Shown here: piece by piece, positions 35,491 to 42,483 of the stretch
How the letters are laid out: the number at the start of each line of letters is the position of its first letter
Position numbering within the stretch: position 1 is the first letter of the stretch
NCBI GenBank assembly: GCA_034520215.1
Contig: JAXHNR010000002.1
Span: 718,642 to 782,641 of the forward strand
DNA: 64,000 bases
Origin: Candidatus Krumholzibacteriota bacterium
Lineage (GTDB): Bacteria; Krumholzibacteriota; Krumholzibacteriia; Krumholzibacteriales; WJIX01
Reading direction: 5' to 3'
Made by a program: the position numbers and the translations under genes
The notes under the pieces: generated by a model
Databases searched by the model: none
What the model saw: only the letters and a program-made list of their open reading frames with translations
Told to the model about the DNA's origin: nothing

Positions 35491-35613
35491 GGATATGATA
35501 TCCGTAATATTCAGGAGCTTTTCGGTCACAAGGATGTGTCAGCAACCATGATTAATAATCATATCCTGAACGGGGGAGGGTGGGGGGTGAAGAGCCCGCT
35601 GGAGGAATTATAG
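35491..35613 (+). pseudogene. intI: C-terminal remnant of an integron integrase (IntI) gene, catalytic Tyr lost
   Basis: The 40 codons [20 protein letters not shown], then [20 protein letters not shown] and a TAG stop match the C-terminus of integron integrases ('[30 protein letters not shown].SPLD'). Just upstream, GCC ACT CAT reads ATH in another frame, as expected from 'ATHLL', so decay includes a frameshift. The catalytic tyrosine of 'TMIYTH' is replaced by Asn (TMINNH). Everything upstream is cut off by the IS3 element at 35458. Non-functional. Confidence 0.8.
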
Positions 35614-35680
35614 AATTATACTGCAAAGCTCTCGCTGTATATATTAAAGGTTGCATGAGTGGGAATTAATTTGGTAGTAT

Positions 35681-35788
35681 TTGGTTACGGGAATCTTACG
35701 GGATAAAATAAATGAATTTATTCGTATTATACAGCGGGATTATACTGCGGTTATTTAGTTATGCAGGGCTGTATACTATATGTTAGCC
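35681..35788 (+). promoter_or_regulatory. Candidate attI site and cassette promoter next to the integrase remnant
   Basis: TTGGTT (35681-35686), a 17-base spacer and TAAAAT (35704-35709) resemble the promoter of the modules at 23053 and 28784. The -10 box lies 72-73 bases from GTTAGCC (35782-35788), compared with about 65 in those modules. The segment GTTATGCAGGGCTG before the boundary resembles attI sites. GTTAGCC is the exact complement of GGCTAAC at 36832. It lies on the 3' side of the intI remnant. Confidence 0.5.
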
Positions 35789-35802
35789 AAGAAAGGAATC
35801 AA

Positions 35803-36837
35803 ATGAACGACAAGCCAAGGGAAATTAGGAAAAACGAAAATCGTTCTTTGACAGAGATAGGCGAAACCGCCTCTTTGCTATCAAAAGAAGGATTGAAATC
35901 TCTTTTGTACCTTGTTGCAGGAAAGCAAGATAGTAATGTAAAGTTATTTTGGCGCATTATATGCATAGAACCAGAAGATATTAGCGAACTGAATGAGCGT
36001 ATACAAGAAAAGCTAATGCAGCATAACACAAAAGCAGCCGTTGCATCTGTAGATGTGATGTATAAGAATGGAAGGGCTACGCAATTTGGTACATGGCCAG
36101 AGTTTGAAGATTATAACTGGCATACTACACATGTAGTTGAAAAAGCTAGCGTTAAGTGGGATTTCATCATTCAACTCCCTCACTATGCTATTCCGCAAAG
36201 ACATACGCTGACTGTTACTCTACTAGGTTCATTTAGTCCATTGCATATGTTACAGGCGATATTTTCAAAGAATCCCGATCAGATAAGTGAAGTGGAAATG
36301 GAGACCGCCCCGATCCTATGCCGCGTCGATTTTATTAGTCATTTACTTAGCGATGAGTTGATAAACATTGTTGAAGAGTGGGTGAAGTCACGATCAGTGG
36401 CTGAGTTTATTACAAAGCCAAAGACTTTCCTGAAATTACGTAAACGGACTATTGCCCGATTCGTACATTACTCACTTCCTTTCCTATTTGGTTTATTGTC
36501 TGCGAGCATATTGCACGCCAAATTTGCTGAGTTCACTCCAAACACTCTAGTACCTATTAGTATATTTAAATATTCACTATACTGGCTATTGGGGACTGGA
36601 GTCGGGATCTCGGCTATATCTCTGATGGGAAAATACCTGGGCAAAACAATATATAAGACTATAGATAACTATGGCATACATACTATGTTTTGCTTTACAA
36701 ATGGTGATAAAAACGCAAAGAAGGAGAACGAAACCAAAAATACAGCTCTGATAAGGAAGTTCTGGTTCAACATCGTCGTATCAATAGTGATTAATCTCAC
36801 ATGTGCTTTTATTGCATACCTTCTATTCGTTGGCTAA
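35803..36837 (+). CDS. Cassette-borne membrane protein of unknown function
   Basis: A 344-residue protein. The ATG at 35803 has AAAGGAA seven bases upstream. Residues 1-~215 are soluble and not recognised (contains KLFWRIICIEPEDISELNER and YNWHTTHVVEKASVKWDF). Three hydrophobic segments follow: HYSLPFLFGLLSASILHA (about 221-238), YSLYWLLGTGVGISAISLMG (about 259-278), and a last one ending IAYLLFVG at the C-terminus. The stop codon lies inside the attC box GGCTAAC. It is the only gene of a cassette at 35783-36908. A membrane effector of a defence system is possible but is only a guess from the setting. Confidence 0.75.
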   Translation: MNDKPREIRKNENRSLTEIGETASLLSKEGLKSLLYLVAGKQDSNVKLFWRIICIEPEDISELNERIQEKLMQHNTKAAVASVDVMYKNGRATQFGTWPEFEDYNWHTTHVVEKASVKWDFIIQLPHYAIPQRHTLTVTLLGSFSPLHMLQAIFSKNPDQISEVEMETAPILCRVDFISHLLSDELINIVEEWVKSRSVAEFITKPKTFLKLRKRTIARFVHYSLPFLFGLLSASILHAKFAEFTPNTLVPISIFKYSLYWLLGTGVGISAISLMGKYLGKTIYKTIDNYGIHTMFCFTNGDKNAKKENETKNTALIRKFWFNIVVSIVINLTCAFIAYLLFVG

Positions 36838-36914
36838 CCACTGCATGAACCAGGCACAGGCAGCAGTGGGACGTGCAAGGGTAGTTCCCGTGCTGGTTAT
36901 GCAGAGTGTTAGAC
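36832..36914. repeat. Full-length attC site
   Basis: The boxes GGCTAAC (36832-36838) and GTTAGAC (36908-36914) enclose arms CACTGCATGAACC and GGTTATGCAGAGTG, which pair with single-base bulges as in classic attC sites. Total 83 bases. GGCTAAC is exactly complementary to the cassette's own left boundary GTTAGCC at 35782, as expected for a circularised cassette. Confidence 0.85.
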
Positions 36915-37002
36915 AGCAAAGCGGGGCATTCGGATTTTTGAAACTGGAAATATTGAGTTTTAAAAATTGTGTAAGAGCTAAAAAATAGCAGGATTTTTTT
37001 AA

Positions 37003-37449
37003 ATGGCTTCTAAAAATAAATCAAACAAGTACGTTAAATATATCAAACTTGTTACTGATGGTGGATGTCGTGGGAATCCCGGTCCAGGGGCTATAGCAAT
37101 TATAATACGTGATGGCGATAGTAACGATGTGCTTGCACATTATTCTGCATGCATAGGACATACAACAAATAATCAAGCTGAGTATCATGCTTTGATTAGA
37201 GGATTAGATATGTCTGCAAAATATACCAGAAAAAAAGTAATATGCATGCTCGATAGCAACCTTGTAGTAAAACAGATGAATGGTCTTTGGAGATTAAAAA
37301 ATGATCAACTTAGAGCACTTTACCATGAAGTTAAGCGGAACGAAAATCCTTTTGAAGAAGTAGTCTATCAGCATTGTAGGCGTACTCACCAATTCATAAA
37401 AAAAGCTGATTGGATGGTAAACGAAGCATTCGAAGGAAGGACATTTTAA
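37003..37449 (+). CDS. RNase H (RNase HI-like)
   Basis: A 148-residue RNase H-fold protein with the catalytic set: KLVTDGGCRGNPGPGAIAII (Asp19), TTNNQAEYHALIRGL (Glu), VICMLDSNLVVKQM (Asp) and KKADWMVNEAF (Asp). It cuts the RNA strand of RNA-DNA hybrids. The VRRHKN basic handle region is replaced by YQHCRRTHQFIKKA. It is the first gene of the cassette beginning at 36909 (TTAGAC). A cassette-borne RNase H is unlikely to be the cell's only copy. Role in this setting unknown. Confidence 0.85.
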   Translation: MASKNKSNKYVKYIKLVTDGGCRGNPGPGAIAIIIRDGDSNDVLAHYSACIGHTTNNQAEYHALIRGLDMSAKYTRKKVICMLDSNLVVKQMNGLWRLKNDQLRALYHEVKRNENPFEEVVYQHCRRTHQFIKKADWMVNEAFEGRTF

Positions 37450-37469
37450 AAGAGTTGATTAAAAAATAT

Positions 37470-37949
37470 ATGAATTGTTATCGAAAAAAAATATTCTTTT
37501 CAATCTCATTATTATGTGTTTTACAATGGGTTGGCTGCACACCTAAAAATGCTGCAGATTTCATGAAAGGTTTTTCCAGAGGTTATTCAAGAGCAACATA
37601 TCAACATAGAGGACTAAAAACTAAGCATATGCTATTTGGTGGGGCAAACAATTCAGTTTTCCTAGGGCGTTTGAATTGTCCAGAATACGAAAATGACTCT
37701 ATCTACAATAAATATGGGAGCTATGGAAGTAATTATGGGCCATTTAGTATTTGGAATGCTAATGGAATTTACGGTTCTAAATATAGTCAATACAGCCCAT
37801 GGAATCTATATGCACCTAATCCTCCTATAATTGTTGACCAAAATGGCAATTTTTACGGATACTTCACAGTAAATAAATTTCAACCAAATAGAACTCGTAT
37901 TACTGCATATGTCAATTTCTTAGAGGAAGTTCAAAGAATTATGCATTGA
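37470..37949 (+). CDS. Cassette-borne lipoprotein, unknown function
   Basis: A 159-residue protein. I place the start at ATG 37470, because MNCYRKKIFFSISLLCVL followed by QWVGC is a good lipoprotein signal with Cys23; a start at 37410 would overlap the RNase H gene and add 20 unlikely residues. The mature protein is rich in Gly, Tyr and Asn (YNKYGSYGSNYGPFSIW, YGSKYSQYSPWNLY) and ends VNFLEEVQRIMH. The 'MLFGGANNSVFLGRLNCPEY' stretch recalls small bacterial proteins found in cassettes and prophages, but no function is known to me. Middle gene of the cassette at 36909-38587. Confidence 0.65.
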   Translation: MNCYRKKIFFSISLLCVLQWVGCTPKNAADFMKGFSRGYSRATYQHRGLKTKHMLFGGANNSVFLGRLNCPEYENDSIYNKYGSYGSNYGPFSIWNANGIYGSKYSQYSPWNLYAPNPPIIVDQNGNFYGYFTVNKFQPNRTRITAYVNFLEEVQRIMH

Positions 37950-37998
37950 TCATTTATATTAAAAAAAATAATTTTTGCCGATTAGTGGAATTGAAATA

Positions 37999-38586
37999 AT
38001 GACGAATAATAATTCTAAATCAACCCTAAGTGATCAAGCATGGACCGAAATATCTATTCATCATGTTTATCATTCATTCTTAAAAGGAGAATTGGGAGAG
38101 CGTAACCCCCACAAAATGAGTGAATATCATAAAATTATCACGACGCCTGATTTTAAAGATCCTATGGAAAACCATTTGAGATTCAGGCTACTTATAGAGG
38201 TCTGCGGTCGAAAGGGATTATTGGCGATGATACCGTGTTCAACAAAATGGTATCAAGTCGAGTTTCTTAATGAGCAGCATATATCCGAACTCAGAGTTAT
38301 CGGAAGATGTGAGTGGGATTCAAAAACTAAATCAGACAAGAATGAAATAGAGAAGGTAATTCTTAGAGAAAAAGAACCCTTAAGAACAGAACCTTCGAAT
38401 TGGGATGCCCCAATACTATGGGGACATTATAAAGACGGTCCTTTTACAATTATCGAGGGGAATCACAGGTTTGTTGGATGGGCTAATGCCAAAGAGAGAC
38501 TTGACTTTAGCATTCCTGTCTTCATAGGTCTCTCTAGAGATTATTGCTATTGGCATATTCTTGATGATGTGCCAAAAAGTGTCTAA
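37999..38586 (+). CDS. Cassette-borne protein with an EGNHR motif, unknown function
   Basis: A 195-residue protein. I prefer ATG 37999, because GGAA lies upstream and TTG 37975 adds an unconvincing leader. The C-terminal half has WGHYKDGPFTIIEGNHRFVG and SIPVFIGLSRDYCYWHILD. 'IIEGNHR' recalls the ParB/sulfiredoxin-type nucleotide-binding fold ('DG.HR'), but I cannot assign it. The stop codon is inside GTCTAAC (38581-38587), the exact complement of the cassette's left boundary GTTAGAC at 36908. Confidence 0.65.
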   Translation: MTNNNSKSTLSDQAWTEISIHHVYHSFLKGELGERNPHKMSEYHKIITTPDFKDPMENHLRFRLLIEVCGRKGLLAMIPCSTKWYQVEFLNEQHISELRVIGRCEWDSKTKSDKNEIEKVILREKEPLRTEPSNWDAPILWGHYKDGPFTIIEGNHRFVGWANAKERLDFSIPVFIGLSRDYCYWHILDDVPKSV

Positions 38587-38604
38587 CTCCCATATCAAGA
38601 CTCC
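38581..38604. repeat. Cassette-end motif f (complement of the 36908 boundary)
   Basis: GTCTAAC followed by TCCCATATCAAG. It resembles the cassette end at 33509 if 12 bases there are skipped. No right-hand attC arm follows, so this marks the right border of the cassette region. Confidence 0.55.
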
Positions 38605-38759
38605 TCTGCCAATAATATGTTTAATTTTCTGACTATAACGAGCCTGACCGCAAACGTGTCTTCCGTCCAAATGCCCGCCCTAACAGAAAAAAGGATATTA
38701 AGACACTGAAATTCTCAGTCCCGCCCCCTCCATTAACTTGAACCCCTCTTCCTTCACAG

Positions 38760-38788
38760 TTGACCTTGAAGGTTCGATTTGCTAATTT
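38760..38788 (+). promoter_or_regulatory. Possible promoter of the TPR-uvrA genes
   Basis: TTGACC (38760-38765), a 17-base spacer and TAATTT (38783-38788), 50 bases before the TTG start at 38839. The boxes are only moderately close to consensus. The rest of 38605-38838 shows no gene. Confidence 0.35.
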
Positions 38789-38838
38789 TACATTACTTTT
38801 TACCCGTGACCCCACGTCTCTTTACTGGAGGAAGTCTT

Positions 38839-41800
38839 TTGAAAACGAGTGCTTTAATTTTTGGGTTGATTGCCGCGGCGGCACTGCTTCTTATTCCCGG
38901 TTTAAATGGAGCCCTCGCGGGCCAAAATGAAGATTTCCGGTTCGCTGAGAAACTGCGCTCAGATGGGATGTTCATCGCGGCGGCGGAGGAATATATCCGC
39001 TTCTGCGAGAAATATCCAGAGAGCAGTCTGCGTCCCGGAGCGCTCTTTTCCGCCGGAGAATCCTGGATGCAGGCGGGAAAGCCCCGTGAGGCGCTTGAAA
39101 CTTTTAAATCTTATATTGATTCATATCCGGAAGATAAGCAGGTCTGCAAGGCTCTCTTCTACAGAGGGCGCGTACTTAAGAAAACCGAAAGGTACAAAGA
39201 GGGAGCGAGCGAATTTCTCCTTCTCGCGGATGAATACCGGGGTTGTCCTTTAGTGGAGAAGGCCCTGCTTGAGGCGGGGGAATCCCTTCTGTCGGCGTCC
39301 GATCCGGCGGAAGCCGCGAAGGCGTTTAAGAGATTGATAAACGAATACAGAGGTACTGCTCTGGCGCCGCGTGCTCTCTACGGCCTTTCTCTCGCTCTTA
39401 CGAGTATGGGTAGGGAACTTAAAGGTTACGCTACTCTTGAAGAACTGGCTGAGAACTATCCCGATTCACCCGTTGCCGCTTTTGCTCTCTTGAAACTGGG
39501 CGTGAGAGCTTCTGATAAAGGAAGGACAGAGGAAGCCGAAACTTATTTTAACAAAACCCTAAGCCGATACGAAGAAACCGCTATTAGGGAAAAAGCCCTT
39601 CTTAGTCTGATAAAACTCTATTATAACGGGAAGGATTATAAATTAGCTCTTAAAGAGTCTGAACGGTTTATAGAGGATTTTAAGAAGACAGACGGTAGAG
39701 ACGATATCTATATCACCGCTATAAACGCGGCTTCTGAAATCGGCGAAACGGACAAATCACTTTTGCTGATAGAAAATTTCAGAAAGGAATTCCCGAAGGG
39801 CGATTCAACCGGATGGACCTATGTGAAATCCTCAAAACTTCTGCGGCTGAAAGGAGAGACGGAAAAAGCATTAAAAGAGCTTGAAAGGATGAAAAGATTC
39901 TTTCCGGAGAGTTCCTACAGCCCCGAAGTTCTCCTTCTTAAAGCCGACCTTAATTACGCCGCCGGCTTCAACAGAAAGGCCGCGAGATATTATAACATGG
40001 CACTGGCGGGCGATGACATTAAAGGTCAAGAGGGAGAGATCCTGGTTAAACTGGCCGGCATATATTCAAATAAGCTCTCAGATACGCTGGCGGCTCTTAC
40101 GGCTTTAAAAGAAGCGGCAGAAGTTACAGCGGGCGGAACAAGGCAGGAGGCGCTGTTTGAAACAGCTCTGCTTGAAGAGGCCTCCGGCGATTATAAATCC
40201 GCCTCCGAGAACTATTTGAAACTAATTAGAGAATACCCTGACGGAGACCGCGGCCCTGAAGCTGAAAGACGTCTTAAGGTCTTGAAATTGAGAGAGAGAT
40301 GGAATAAAGACCTCGCCGGTAAACTAGGAGAGATTGCATCAAGCGGTAATGATAGAGATATAAGAATGATTGAATCGGGGATTACTTTTTATAACGCGCG
40401 GGATTTTGATACCGCCATTGAATTTATCGAAAATTCCTTTTCGGATGAATTGCCGGAAGACGCCCGCGCTAAAGCGAACTTTTATCTGGGCAGGGCATAC
40501 TTCGATAAGTATAAGATCACCGAGCTTAAAGGTGACGCGCGGGATGAATTTTTGGATAAGGCCCGCTCGCTCTGGCTCAATACGGCGCGTGACTATAATA
40601 ATACCAGGTGGGGAGAAGAGGCTCACAGGGCGTATCTGGATTGTAAGTTCAAGGACTGGAATCTTGCCACCCGCCTCAAAAGACTAGATGAGTTTATTAA
40701 ATATTACGAAGGAAGCGCCGGCAGATGGTGGGCCCTCGAAAAGAAACTGGATTTTCTATACCAGGCCGCTGTGAGGGGTGAAAAATGGGCATCTGAAAGC
40801 GCTATAACCCTATGCAGGAAGATACTTTCAGCTTCTCCGCCGGACAGTATAAGATACCGGACAATTAAGAAAAAAGCCTATTTACACAGGGATAAGGGGA
40901 ATACCAGAGAGGCGGAAGAGCTCTTAACAGAGTATATTTCAGGAGATTTAGGGGGGGCGGCCAAGGCCCCTGTCTGCTATGACCTTGGAGAGATACGCAT
41001 ATCCCTGAGGGAATATGAAAAAGCGCTTGACGCCTATAACTGCTCTCTTCGAAACAATCCCGCAGGCAGGCTTGCCGAGAATTCCCATATTCGAAGGGGC
41101 GACTGCTATCTGTTTATGAAGAGATACGGAAGGGCCCAAGAGGAGTACGGAAAATTCGCCGGCCTGTTTCCTTCGAGTTCATTGTCGGATGTCGCCGAGT
41201 ATAGAAGGGGATTGGCTCTGGAAAGAATGAGAAAGACGGAGAGGGCGGATTCTATCTTCAGTGAACTTCTCGCAAGAGACGGTATCAAAAGAAGCCTGCG
41301 CGTAAAGCTCCTTTCCAGGGCAGGCAGGAAATATTATTCGAATAATCAGTTTTCAAAGGCTGTAAAGGTTTATAAAGAGCTTGTTATGTTGGAAGAAACT
41401 GCCGGTAACGTAGCGATCCTCGCTGAAGCTCTCAGAGAAACAGGAGACTTAGAAGGCGCCGCTTTGAACTTTTCCCGCGCGCTTGAGCTTGAAGAACCCG
41501 ATATCTGCAGGGTGCTTGAAGGAAGGGCGAAAGCCTACTACAGGCTGGGAGAATACGATAAGGGCGAAGAAGACCTTGACAGAATATGGAGTCTTTGCGC
41601 GGGTTCAGACGCCGCGGCCTCTGTTCTTCTGGAAAAGGGTATGATATTCATAAGTAAAGGGGAGTATAAAAAGGCCCGTCAAACCCTGGATTATATTACG
41701 GAGAAGTTTAAAGAGACCGAATATTCTCAAAAGGCTCTTTACTACCAGGCCCTCTGTGATATCAAGTCCGGAGGGTATGAGGAGGCGGAGAGGAAGCTGA

Positions 41801-42483
41801 ACGCATTCCTCGCGGGTTCGCCCCATTCTTCAATTCTCTGCATGGCATACTTCAAGCTGGCCTCCGTTCAGCTCAATATGGAAAAGCTGAATTTAGCGGC
41901 TAGAAATTTTTCCCTCGCATCAGAGGCGTGCTCGGATTCCGAACTTTCACTTAAGGCCTTGAGGAATCTCGCCCGGATTTACGAGAAGACGGAGAACTGG
42001 GATAAGGCCTCCGCCACATGGGAAAAGATTATTGAAAGACATCCCGCCGATTCAGATATTATCGAATCGTTCTTTAAACTGGGATTTTCATACAGTCAGG
42101 CCGGACGTTTTGAGCCGGCCTATGACGTTTACAGCAGGATACCCGCGATAGCGGTAAACGAGAAACAGTTGGGAAGAGCGCATTACTGGGCGGGCATAAG
42201 TCTTAAGAATTTAGAGAGATACAGAGAAGCTGTAAGGGAATTCCTCCGTGTGCCCTATCTTGGAACGGGCGGAATGTGGGGTGTTACTTCAAAGCTTGAA
42301 GCTGCCGGGTGCTATTCGAAACTCGAGAGGTACGATGAAGCGGAGAGGATATACACTGACATAATATCGTCTCACGGAAAGGATTCGGATTGGGGCAGGA
42401 TAGCGGCCGGTTCCCTGCAGCAAGTACGGAATATAAAAGATAAAGATCAGAGCGGGAAGAATGGGCAGAAAGAAAGTAAGTAA
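38839..42483 (+). CDS. Large exported TPR-repeat protein
   Basis: A 1214-residue protein. I choose the TTG at 38839: GGAGG is eight bases upstream and the product then starts MKTSALIFGLIAAAALLLIP, a proper signal peptide ending near LAGQ. The earlier ATG at 38779 would place 20 odd residues in front. The rest is a near-continuous array of TPR motifs (for example FAEKLRSDGMFIAAAEEYIR, KYPESSLRPGALFSAGESWM, AYYRLGEYDKGEEDLDRI), resembling outer-membrane-associated TPR proteins such as YbgF/BamD-like or long PEP-CTERM-type TPR proteins. It probably scaffolds a periplasmic or envelope complex. The last codons overlap uvrA by 23 bases. Confidence 0.85.
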   Translation: MKTSALIFGLIAAAALLLIPGLNGALAGQNEDFRFAEKLRSDGMFIAAAEEYIRFCEKYPESSLRPGALFSAGESWMQAGKPREALETFKSYIDSYPEDKQVCKALFYRGRVLKKTERYKEGASEFLLLADEYRGCPLVEKALLEAGESLLSASDPAEAAKAFKRLINEYRGTALAPRALYGLSLALTSMGRELKGYATLEELAENYPDSPVAAFALLKLGVRASDKGRTEEAETYFNKTLSRYEETAIREKALLSLIKLYYNGKDYKLALKESERFIEDFKKTDGRDDIYITAINAASEIGETDKSLLLIENFRKEFPKGDSTGWTYVKSSKLLRLKGETEKALKELERMKRFFPESSYSPEVLLLKADLNYAAGFNRKAARYYNMALAGDDIKGQEGEILVKLAGIYSNKLSDTLAALTALKEAAEVTAGGTRQEALFETALLEEASGDYKSASENYLKLIREYPDGDRGPEAERRLKVLKLRERWNKDLAGKLGEIASSGNDRDIRMIESGITFYNARDFDTAIEFIENSFSDELPEDARAKANFYLGRAYFDKYKITELKGDARDEFLDKARSLWLNTARDYNNTRWGEEAHRAYLDCKFKDWNLATRLKRLDEFIKYYEGSAGRWWALEKKLDFLYQAAVRGEKWASESAITLCRKILSASPPDSIRYRTIKKKAYLHRDKGNTREAEELLTEYISGDLGGAAKAPVCYDLGEIRISLREYEKALDAYNCSLRNNPAGRLAENSHIRRGDCYLFMKRYGRAQEEYGKFAGLFPSSSLSDVAEYRRGLALERMRKTERADSIFSELLARDGIKRSLRVKLLSRAGRKYYSNNQFSKAVKVYKELVMLEETAGNVAILAEALRETGDLEGAALNFSRALELEEPDICRVLEGRAKAYYRLGEYDKGEEDLDRIWSLCAGSDAAASVLLEKGMIFISKGEYKKARQTLDYITEKFKETEYSQKALYYQALCDIKSGGYEEAERKLNAFLAGSPHSSILCMAYFKLASVQLNMEKLNLAARNFSLASEACSDSELSLKALRNLARIYEKTENWDKASATWEKIIERHPADSDIIESFFKLGFSYSQAGRFEPAYDVYSRIPAIAVNEKQLGRAHYWAGISLKNLERYREAVREFLRVPYLGTGGMWGVTSKLEAAGCYSKLERYDEAERIYTDIISSHGKDSDWGRIAAGSLQQVRNIKDKDQSGKNGQKESK

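Noticed and set aside
38750-38790. GGTTCGATTT as a tRNA T-loop
   Set aside because: No acceptor stem, anticodon arm or D-arm could be built around it.
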